Below are positions 44,465-50,558 of a stretch of 53,116 nt of DNA, piece by piece. The stretch is taken from the NCBI GenBank assembly GCA_003560495.1, contig PWLM01000254.1, positions 1-53,116 on the forward strand, in the 5' to 3' direction. Each line of letters starts with the position of its first letter. Within the stretch, counting starts at the first letter, position 1. Under the pieces are notes generated by a model. That model saw only the letters and a list, made by a program, of their open reading frames with translations. It was not told the DNA's origin and made no database searches. The position numbers and the translations under genes are program-made. The DNA comes from Bacillus sp. (in: firmicutes). GTDB lineage: Bacteria; Bacillota; Bacilli; Bacillales; Salisediminibacteriaceae.

Positions 44465-45205
44465 ATGAAACTCGCAGTACTAGCTGATATTCACGGTAAT
44501 GCCTCAGCCCTTGAAGCCGTTCTGGCCGATGCGGAAGCACAGGGTGCAACCGACTACCTCGTTTTGGGCGACTTATGCTACCGGGGGCCAAAACCGAAAG
44601 AATCACTTGAGCTCATACGAAAACTGCATGCGAAAGTAATTAAAGGAAATGCGGACGCCTGGGCTGTCCGTAGAGTTAAGGAAGGAGAAGTTCCGGACAG
44701 CGCTCTGCAGATGATGCAGACAGAGCAGACATTTACTGCTTCCTGCCTGAGCGAAGAAGATATCCAATACCTTGATTCCCTTCCTACCACCCTGGAAATT
44801 CCACTTACAAACAAACGACAGATGTTTGCATTTCATGCAACACCGGAAAGTATTTTTGACGTTGTTTCCCAGGAAGCATCGAATCAGACATTTGAAGCTT
44901 GGACAAAGGAAAACCCACGGGCAGAATTTTTAACTTACGGCCATATTCATGTAAGCCATTTCCGGCATATTGACGGCCGGAAAATATTTAATCCAGGCAG
45001 TATCGGCCTCCCGTTTGATGGAGATCCACGAGCTTCCTATGTGATATTGAAGCGGGAAGAAAATGATATTAATCTGGATTTCCGCCGTGTCAGCTACGAT
45101 ATCAACAAGGCAGTCAAAGACCTCGAAGAAAGTGGTTACCCACCGTCTGCCGTGCCGCTCCTGACCCACATTTATATGAACGGAGCCAGGCCTGCCGCAC
45201 AATAA
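44465..45205 (+). CDS. Calcineurin-like metallophosphoesterase (YfcE/MJ0936 type)
   Basis: The 246-residue protein has the dimetal motifs in order. These are ADIHGN (Asp8, His10), LGDLCYRGP (Asp37), GNADAW near residue 60, AFHATP near 118 and YGHIHV near 155, followed by NPGSIG. These are hallmarks of small bacterial phosphodiesterases and phosphatases; the physiological substrate is unknown. It is single, with AGGAGG seven bases before the ATG and a strong terminator after the stop. A weak promoter may lie near 44404-44432 (TTGTCT ... TAAAGT). Confidence 0.88.
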   Translation: MKLAVLADIHGNASALEAVLADAEAQGATDYLVLGDLCYRGPKPKESLELIRKLHAKVIKGNADAWAVRRVKEGEVPDSALQMMQTEQTFTASCLSEEDIQYLDSLPTTLEIPLTNKRQMFAFHATPESIFDVVSQEASNQTFEAWTKENPRAEFLTYGHIHVSHFRHIDGRKIFNPGSIGLPFDGDPRASYVILKREENDINLDFRRVSYDINKAVKDLEESGYPPSAVPLLTHIYMNGARPAAQ

Positions 45206-45210
45206 CTGCC

Positions 45211-45247
45211 TGCCGCTGAAGAATTAGACTCTTCAGCGGCATTTTTT
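45211..45247. terminator. Bidirectional terminator after the metallophosphoesterase gene
   Basis: TGCCGCTGAAGA (45211-45222) pairs with TCTTCAGCGGCA (45230-45241), with six T after it. It also ends the kynB-thioredoxin transcript arriving on the minus strand. Confidence 0.93.
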
Positions 45248-45253
45248 ATTTTA

Positions 45254-45673
45254 TTACATCAGCACTCGTGCTACTGCAGGCATCATGTCCTGAATGGAAG
45301 CTTTGTCGTGGAATTTAGCCTCTACCCCTCCGTTTTTATCTACCACTACTGTAGTTGGAAGGGTCATGCACTGGTAAGCATCGTACGTTTTTTGTCCGTT
45401 GTCCTGCAGAGAAAGGAAAGGAAAATTATTTTCGCGGTAATGCTTAAGTCCTGCTCCCTTTTCCGATTCCCTCCCAGGGACATGGATCATTATCATATTA
45501 AGACGGTCGGAATCCATAGCTTCATAAAATACTTTTTTGGCTTCCAGATCCCGGTTACAGTCTGGACACCAGGAAACCCAGAATGTAATAATCAGTGGCT
45601 TACCTTGAAATTCATCCGAGCTGTACTTTCTTTTTTCTTCTATATCGTATAGTTCAAATGCCGGTATACTCAT
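45254..45673 (-). CDS. Thioredoxin-fold protein with CPDC motif (TlpA/ResA-like)
   Basis: The 139-residue protein has a redox motif WCPDC (Cys36, Cys39) preceded by FWVSW. The cis-Pro loop is LPTTVVVDKNG near residue 105. The redox-AhpC insertion (HVPGRESEKGAGLKHYREN) is like that of TlpA/ResA, but there is no signal peptide, so it acts in the cytoplasm. Its ATG overlaps the upstream CGTC gene by four bases (ATGA), which implies coupled translation. It is the last gene of the kynB operon and ends before the bidirectional terminator. Confidence 0.85.
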   Translation of the reverse strand: MSIPAFELYDIEEKRKYSSDEFQGKPLIITFWVSWCPDCNRDLEAKKVFYEAMDSDRLNMIMIHVPGRESEKGAGLKHYRENNFPFLSLQDNGQKTYDAYQCMTLPTTVVVDKNGGVEAKFHDKASIQDMMPAVARVLM

Positions 45674-45969
45674 ACTCTTTCACCTCTTGCAAAATTGTAG
45701 ATTTTCAAAACATTTTCAAATGCGTACATCTTTTTTTCCAACCGGTTATTATCAATAAGGACAAGGCATGGAACGCTTTCGATTTTCCATTTTTCCGCGG
45801 TCTGCGGACTGAAGTTAATATCCACCTTTAATACAGGGGGCACCGAATCCATCTCCGCCGCAATGTCCAGATAGGTTTCAGCCAAGGCACACGTACCGCA
45901 CATGGGCGTGTAAAAATATACAAGGCTTCGTTTATGATTTTCCACATGATGCTGTAAATTATTCTGCAA
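45670..45969 (-). CDS. Small thioredoxin-like protein with CGTC motif (YusE-like)
   Basis: The 99-residue protein has FYTPMCGTCALAE (Cys24, Cys27) and the cis-Pro loop SVPCLVLIDN. An extra Cys lies directly after the cis-Pro. It is short for a thioredoxin and resembles B. subtilis YusE. The start is TTG at 45969, eight bases after GGAGGTAGG. It lies six bases downstream of the kynB stop and overlaps the CPDC gene. Substrates are unknown. Confidence 0.82.
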   Translation of the reverse strand: MQNNLQHHVENHKRSLVYFYTPMCGTCALAETYLDIAAEMDSVPPVLKVDINFSPQTAEKWKIESVPCLVLIDNNRLEKKMYAFENVLKIYNFARGERV

Positions 45970-45975
45970 AAGTTC

Positions 45976-46587
45976 CTACCTCCATCGTCTCAACGCTGCA
46001 CGTACCGGGCTTCCATCGGCTTCAAACAGATTCAGCGGCATAGCAGCAAGTTCGTACGTGCCTTCTTTAATATTTTCAAGATTCAGCCCTTCTAATATTA
46101 ACATATTCTCGGTACGGCACATACGATGAGCCGGAAGGTCTTCGCTGGACGCGGGGTCTACTGACGGAGTGTCCACTCCTATGACACGCACCCCGCTGTC
46201 AGCGAGCATTTTTACAGCCTCCGCCGTAAAGGGAGGGTAAGTGGAGAAGCTGGTGCCTTTATCTTTGAGTCGAAACAGAATTATTTCCGTTTGAACGGGA
46301 TTTTTATCTCTAATAGAGTCTTCCGTAACTGCATCTGCTCCGGTCAAATCAAAAACTTCCGCTTTTCCGCATACTTCGTTAATGTCCAGTTCATTAATTT
46401 TCCTTCCGTATTTGTCATAATGGTATGGAGCATCAAGATGCGTCCCGGTATGAGTATTCATTTTGATCGTTCCTGTATTTACCGCACTGCCCTTGTCCAT
46501 GTCCAGCTCTTTTAAATACTGAAATGCACTGTCACCCGGAAAAACTTCCATCCCTTCATGCAGACTTTTCGATATATCAATCCACAT
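45976..46587 (-). CDS. kynB: Arylformamidase-like cyclase-family protein
   Basis: KynB hydrolyses N-formylkynurenine in tryptophan degradation. The 203-residue protein starts MWIDISKSLHEGMEVFPGD and has the metal-binding HTGTHLDAPYHY near residue 46. RVIGVDTPSVDP lies near 133 and ADGSPVRAALR at the end, all like bacillary KynB. No kynA or kynU is nearby, and the cyclase family has other members, so the substrate is not certain. I take the ATG at 46587; an ATG at 46605 adds six residues but has no ribosome site. It heads an operon with two thioredoxin-fold genes. Confidence 0.82.
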   Translation of the reverse strand: MWIDISKSLHEGMEVFPGDSAFQYLKELDMDKGSAVNTGTIKMNTHTGTHLDAPYHYDKYGRKINELDINEVCGKAEVFDLTGADAVTEDSIRDKNPVQTEIILFRLKDKGTSFSTYPPFTAEAVKMLADSGVRVIGVDTPSVDPASSEDLPAHRMCRTENMLILEGLNLENIKEGTYELAAMPLNLFEADGSPVRAALRRWR

Positions 46588-46710
46588 CGCTGTCTCGTCC
46601 CCCATTTCTGTTAAATGCTATCCTTTCTGCGCCCACTTCTTATCTACAGTATATATACGGAATTTTTATCTCAGGGTCCTGCCGCTTACGTCCTTTTATT
46701 AACCTCAAAC

Positions 46711-46734
46711 TAAAAAGGGCCCCGTAAACGGGGC
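46711..46734 (-). terminator. Terminator after the small gene behind pncA
   Basis: GCCCCGT (46719-46725) and ACGGGGC (46728-46734) form a tight hairpin. The minus strand then has CCTTTTTAG. It lies 15 bases after the stop of the 67-residue protein gene. Confidence 0.85.
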
Positions 46735-46748
46735 ACCAGCTTTAATTA

Positions 46749-46952
46749 TTATTTTTCCGGATGACCTTCCCCGTGCTGAACTTCATTCCAGTTAAAAAGG
46801 GCCCGGGCCACTATTTCAAAGTCATCTGACAGCTCGTAACCCGCATTGAACTCCGCTTTTTCATTTTCATCCAGACGCATGTAAGTATTTTTCAGTTCCT
46901 GGCTTGCCTGGGTCAATTCTTCTAATTTTTTCCTTGCTGATTTCAGTTCCAC
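46749..46952 (-). CDS. 67-residue protein of unknown function
   Basis: The product is a soluble, mostly helical, acidic protein (ELKSARKKLEELTQASQELK, then DENEKAEFNAGYELSDDFE). No cysteine or known motif is present. The start is GTG at 46952, eight bases after GGAGGG. It lies 45 bases behind pncA with no terminator between, so they are probably an operon, and a terminator follows. I do not recognise the family. Confidence 0.65.
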   Translation of the reverse strand: MELKSARKKLEELTQASQELKNTYMRLDENEKAEFNAGYELSDDFEIVARALFNWNEVQHGEGHPEK

Positions 46953-46997
46953 TACGCAACCCTCCTTCTATGTCTTATTTCCCAGGAGAAGTCTTTT

Positions 46998-47555
46998 TTA
47001 ATCATCTTTTTTATTTACAACTTCTGCCCCGAGTGTTTGTTCAAAGTGTCTGAGCGCCCAATCGTGCCCCTCCGGATCAAAACTTTCTACCGCATCTGCA
47101 TGAACGGTCACATTAAATCCTTTATTGTAGGCGTCCACTGCCGTATGAAGAACACAAATGTCTGTGCAAACCCCCGCAAGGTGAAGGTCATTAATCTGCC
47201 TTTCGCGGAGCTTTAATTCAAGATCTGTACCGGCAAAAGCACTGTACCTGGTTTTATCCATCCATACATAGGAATTATCCTTTAAAGATTCGATATACTC
47301 TCCCAGTTCCCCGTAAAGTTTACGTCCTTTCGTACCTTTTATATTGTGAGAGGGAAACAGACGGTATTCCGGATGAAAAGTGTCTCCTTCATCGTGCGCA
47401 TCGACTGCAAAGACTGTATATTCTCCCGCTTCAATAAATGAACGGGACAGTTCGGTAATTCTCCCCTCTATCGACTGTCCTCTCTCTCCACAGGTGAGCT
47501 TACCTTCTTCTGCTACAAAATCGTTTGTGTAATCGATTACCAAAAGCGCTCTCAT
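46998..47555 (-). CDS. pncA: Nicotinamidase
   Basis: PncA deamidates nicotinamide to nicotinate for NAD salvage. The 185-residue protein has the catalytic triad Asp8 (VIDYTND), Lys101 (MDKTRYSAF) and Cys134 (GVCTDICVLHT). Metal-site residues Asp52 and His54 lie in VDAHDEGD. Long stretches are identical to B. subtilis PncA (YueJ), such as TDLELKLRERQI. The ATG at 47555 follows AAGGGGTG. A 67-residue gene follows. Confidence 0.95.
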   Translation of the reverse strand: MRALLVIDYTNDFVAEEGKLTCGERGQSIEGRITELSRSFIEAGEYTVFAVDAHDEGDTFHPEYRLFPSHNIKGTKGRKLYGELGEYIESLKDNSYVWMDKTRYSAFAGTDLELKLRERQINDLHLAGVCTDICVLHTAVDAYNKGFNVTVHADAVESFDPEGHDWALRHFEQTLGAEVVNKKDD

Positions 47556-47991
47556 TATCGTGCACCCCTTCCTGTTATACGTTTATTATCCATTCTTCTG
47601 CTTCCAGGAACGCATTTTTCTTGGAAAAACAAGTGCCAAGGTAATTTTTCGAGACGCCTGCGGAAAGTGCGCAGATCCTCCTGGACAGAAGGAAAGCCGC
47701 ATGTTTTCTTCACGGCAGGTGTAAAGGACCCTTATATCAACCTGAAGCTTTATCAGAGACACTCAGGCAGGATCGCTTCACCACGACGGATGAAAATGGC
47801 CTCCCCATGGAAACGAAATCCACTACTCCTGTAAAGAAATAACGTTTCGAATTTCTCTAATATATTCAGTAATAATGAGCTGCTGAGTATATTAAGTATA
47901 TCATAATTGTTCATCTTTCTTTTTTACATTATTTGTTTTTCGATCTTTATAAGATATAATGAAGACATCCTAATTATAAAGGAGGAAGTCG
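47556..47991. other. Gene-free stretch between pncA and cbpA, with repeat-like DNA
   Basis: No supported gene. From about 47628 to 47715 the sequence is GC-rich and patchy (CGAGACGCCTGCGGAAAGTG, CAGATCCTCCTGGACAGAAGG). It resembles in style the GC-rich segment at 2412-2525, including a shared GCGGAAAG/CCGGAAAG core, and may be another decayed intergenic repeat. The last 60 bases hold the cbpA promoter and ribosome site. Confidence 0.45.
47933..47960 (+). promoter_or_regulatory. sigma-A promoter of cbpA
   Basis: A perfect TATAAT (47955-47960) lies 16 bases after TTGTTT (47933-47938). The ATG is 31 bases downstream, behind AAAGGAGG. Confidence 0.65.
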
Positions 47992-48621
47992 ATGCAGATT
48001 AAATACAATATAATTCCTAAATTGAAAGTCCGATTTTGTCTTGATACATATTCTATCGAAAAAGCTCTCGAAGTCCTGGAAAACAGCGGCTACCGATGTA
48101 TACCGGTCTTGTCAGATGACGAAAAATCATTCAAAGGAAACATCTATGCCCAGTTGATCTATCAGGCACTATGGCGTGGTACGGCAGACAAGAAAGAACC
48201 TGTCACAACACTTTTGGAAGATACTGATGTATTCATTCAGGAGCGGGCTTCATTTTTCCGCATTTTTTCGACAATAAAGAAATACCCTTATCTAGCTGTT
48301 ACAGACGAGCTCGGACATTTTACCGGGATTCTTACTCATGCAAACGTAATGGGTATTCTGGAAGATTCATGGGGAATTAGAAAAGGCAATCACACGATGA
48401 CGATATCTACGCAGGAATATCAGGGAGCTCTAAGCGCGATCATGGCGAAAATCAAAGATTATACTTCGATTTACAGCATGATGACCCTTGATAACGAAAG
48501 TACTTTTTTCCGCCGTGTGATCATTACCCTTCCTAAAGATATGGCTGAAGAAAAACTCACACAGCTTATACGCGATCTCGAGGATGAAGGGTTCCGCGTG
48601 TCCGACGTGGAACAGATTTAA
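47992..48621 (+). CDS. cbpA: CBS-domain protein, probable cyclic-di-AMP-binding CbpA
   Basis: The 209-residue cytoplasmic protein has two CBS modules. The first has SGYRCIPVLSDD near residue 34 and the second YPYLAVTDELGHFTGILTHA near 95-120. An ACT-like C-terminal domain follows (FRRVIITLPKDMAEEKL). This order and the start IKYNIIPK match the c-di-AMP-binding CbpA of Listeria and bacilli. A role in reporting c-di-AMP, which controls potassium and osmolyte uptake, would suit a salt-adapted cell, but ligand binding is inferred from the family. It is monocistronic, with a good promoter and AAAGGAGG before the ATG. Confidence 0.75.
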   Translation: MQIKYNIIPKLKVRFCLDTYSIEKALEVLENSGYRCIPVLSDDEKSFKGNIYAQLIYQALWRGTADKKEPVTTLLEDTDVFIQERASFFRIFSTIKKYPYLAVTDELGHFTGILTHANVMGILEDSWGIRKGNHTMTISTQEYQGALSAIMAKIKDYTSIYSMMTLDNESTFFRRVIITLPKDMAEEKLTQLIRDLEDEGFRVSDVEQI

Positions 48622-48838
48622 AACGTTTCCGATAAACAAACGGCTTCCATAGGGCGTCTCAAATGATGAATTGATCTGCCGGATTTTAATGCTCCACCGG
48701 CCCTCCAAAGTTGATTGCTGTCTTATTAATTCAGGCTGTTGAAAACAAAAGCTCTACTTTTATTCCTGCTGTTTTTACTGGGGGAGCTTCGCTGCAGCCG
48801 CCCTTAACACAACGCGGAGTTCTAGACCCCTCCATTAC

Positions 48839-48878
48839 AAACCATCTGCATGATAAAAATTATCATGCAGATGGTTTT
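48839..48878 (+). terminator. Terminator, probably for cbpA
   Basis: AACCATCTGCATGATAA (48839-48855) pairs with TTATCATGCAGATGGTT (48860-48876), with T to 48878. It is about 220 bases after the cbpA stop. Confidence 0.85.
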
Positions 48879-48893
48879 TGTGGCAGACAAAAT

Positions 48894-48925
48894 AAAAAAA
48901 CAGAAGTACTACCGCTTCTGTTTTT
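48894..48925. terminator. Terminator of the lipoprotein gene
   Basis: AAAAACAGAAG (48896-48906) pairs with CTTCTGTTTTT (48915-48925). A T run continues on the minus strand (TTTTTTTATTTTG), where it follows the lipoprotein stop by 30 bases. Confidence 0.85.
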
Positions 48926-48955
48926 AAGAAATATCCATTTTCACGTACTTTATAA

Positions 48956-49399
48956 TCAGGAATTATCTCTTCCGATAGCATCGACTTTCCAATCCCCATT
49001 ATCCTGCATCAAATAAAAGTATCTAGTTCTCGTTTCAGAAAAGGTCTCCCCCCGCTCCTGTATCGAAAACTCTGCCTCGACTTTCATCCTTTCATCCCCA
49101 TACTGATTTTCCTGAGGAGTTATCTCGTTTACTTCACCGATTTCTTCCATCGTTCTTGAGGAAACAAGCTGCTGGTGCTGTCTTCTTTCTGTATGATACC
49201 CGTGCGTATTAATTACGAAATACGGCTCCACCATGGAAAAATTGTGATATTCAAGGCTCTCTTCCCAAGCTGAAAAATAGTTCGCAATAAATTCCTTTTC
49301 TGCTTCGGCACTTTCTCTTTCTGCTTCTACCCATTCTTCATCGTTTCCACAACCTGCCAAAGCCGTTAAAATAAGCAGAATTCCTATAAATCTCCCCAC
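48956..49399 (-). CDS. Small lipoprotein with NTF2-like domain
   Basis: The 147-residue protein has a signal peptide with lipobox LTALAGC (Cys17). It should be lipid-anchored on the outer face of the membrane. An acidic coil (EEWVEAERESAEAEKEF) follows. The rest (FIANYFSAWEESLEYHNFSMVEPYFV and VKVDAIGRD-type end GDWKVDAIGRDNS) looks like the small NTF2-like domain of TcaA-type proteins; this call is tentative. The start is GTG at 49399, one base after the yppE stop, so it is coupled to yppE. Confidence 0.78.
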   Translation of the reverse strand: MGRFIGILLILTALAGCGNDEEWVEAERESAEAEKEFIANYFSAWEESLEYHNFSMVEPYFVINTHGYHTERRQHQQLVSSRTMEEIGEVNEITPQENQYGDERMKVEAEFSIQERGETFSETRTRYFYLMQDNGDWKVDAIGRDNS

Positions 49400-49400
49400 G

Positions 49401-49781
49401 TTACTTCTGCTCCTTTACGTTTTCTATAGAGTGAGCTACCATCTTCAGCGTATACTCAATAGATTTATACTGCTCATTAAAACGTTTCTTTTTAGTATCT
49501 TTCTGAAAACAGCTGACCGAAACCATTTCGAAGTTTTCGGCAAGCTGATCTATCTGCTGGGCGTGAAGATAGTCCGGCTTTCTTTTTTCCAGATATTTAA
49601 GCACGTGCGGCACCCACTCTTCCAGAGTTTCCCTTACTTCATCAGCAAAAGGTTTAACGTGGTCGTAAAAGTCCGCCTCTTCTTCCCCGAGCCGGAACCT
49701 CTGAAAATTTTCGTATGCTCTATCGTTCATCGCTCTCAGGCTGTTCGTTTGTTTCAAAAGCTGATCTTCTTGAATAGACAT
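49401..49781 (-). CDS. yppE: YppE-family protein (DUF1798)
   Basis: The 126-residue helical cytoplasmic protein matches B. subtilis YppE (123 residues), of unknown function. It has RAYENFQRFRLGEEEADFYDHVKPFADEV-type sequence across residues 21-48 and ends with helices YKSIEYTLKMVAHSIENV. In B. subtilis yppE lies near recU and ponA, and the same neighbourhood is kept here, in divergent orientation. GAGGTG lies seven bases before the ATG at 49781. Confidence 0.87.
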   Translation of the reverse strand: MSIQEDQLLKQTNSLRAMNDRAYENFQRFRLGEEEADFYDHVKPFADEVRETLEEWVPHVLKYLEKRKPDYLHAQQIDQLAENFEMVSVSCFQKDTKKKRFNEQYKSIEYTLKMVAHSIENVKEQK

Positions 49782-49798
49782 TATTTCACCTCACGATG

Positions 49799-49828
49799 AT
49801 TGTAACAGAATCACTTTCTTCTTGCTAA
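49799..49828 (-). promoter_or_regulatory. Putative promoter of yppE
   Basis: TTAGCA (49823-49828) and TACAAT (49799-49804) have an 18-base spacer on the minus strand, 17 bases before the ATG. The recU promoter probably lies nearby (TATGAT at 49866-49871) but lacks a clear -35. Confidence 0.4.
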
Positions 49829-49905
49829 TCAGAAATTCCTATTATGTGAATACTGTCCGCTATGGTATGATAAAGTGATGATTTTAAAGCAATGGAGGTA
49901 TCACC

Positions 49906-50514
49906 ATGGCTATCCGTTATCCAAACGGAAAAAAATTTGAAAAAAAGCGAATCCCTGAAAGAAAAAAGAACGACTACAATAAAGACAGCCGGTTCAGCAA
50001 CCGGGGAATGAGTTTTGAAGAGGATATTCAGGCTTCCGGTGAATACTATCTCACGCACGGCCGGGCTGTTATTCATAAAAAACCTACTCCTCTGCAGATA
50101 GTTAACGTCCACTATCCGCAGCGCAGTGCAGCAGTTGTAACCGAGGCTTATTTCCAAAAACCTTCCACGACCGATTTCAATGGAGTTTACAAAGGGAGAT
50201 ATATCGATTTTGAAGCGAAGGAAACTCGTAACAAAACAAGTTTTCCACTTAAAAACTTTCATACCCATCAAATCGAGCATATGAAAGCCGTCCTTCAACA
50301 GCAGGGGGTGTCTTTTGTTCTGCTCCACTTTCGTGTGCATGAAGAAATTTATCTCGTCCCTGGAGCTTTCTTTGTGGAATGGTATGAAAATAAACAGGAA
50401 AACCGGAAATCCATTCCTAAAAAAGACATCGAATGTAATGGTTTTCTCGTCAAAACCGGGTATCTGCCCCGGATAGATTATTTATCGGCCGTAGATACAT
50501 GGCTCGATCGTTAA
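49906..50514 (+). CDS. recU: Holliday-junction resolvase RecU
   Basis: RecU cuts Holliday junctions and helps load RecA-type recombination and chromosome segregation. The 202-residue protein has the nuclease core with Asp90 in [11 protein letters not shown] and Glu103 and Lys105 in DFEAKET. The stalk region precedes it and RGMSFEEDI near residue 33 is kept. The ATG at 49906 follows GGAGG. It lies 44 bases before ponA in the same direction, the arrangement known from Bacillus, where recU and ponA are cotranscribed. Confidence 0.95.
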   Translation: MAIRYPNGKKFEKKRIPERKKNDYNKDSRFSNRGMSFEEDIQASGEYYLTHGRAVIHKKPTPLQIVNVHYPQRSAAVVTEAYFQKPSTTDFNGVYKGRYIDFEAKETRNKTSFPLKNFHTHQIEHMKAVLQQQGVSFVLLHFRVHEEIYLVPGAFFVEWYENKQENRKSIPKKDIECNGFLVKTGYLPRIDYLSAVDTWLDR

Positions 50515-50558
50515 ATTTATTAGTTAATTTTTGTTAAACTTAGAAAGGAAGATGTAGC

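Larger units (their letters stand above)
48622..48955. other. Gene-free stretch with two terminators
   Basis: It has a hairpin at 48839-48878, a second at 48894-48925 and, between 48770 and 48820, a short GC-rich piece (GGAGCTTCGCTGCAGCCGCC) that recalls the repeat-like DNA elsewhere in the window. No gene is supported; open frames there lack ribosome sites. Confidence 0.6.
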
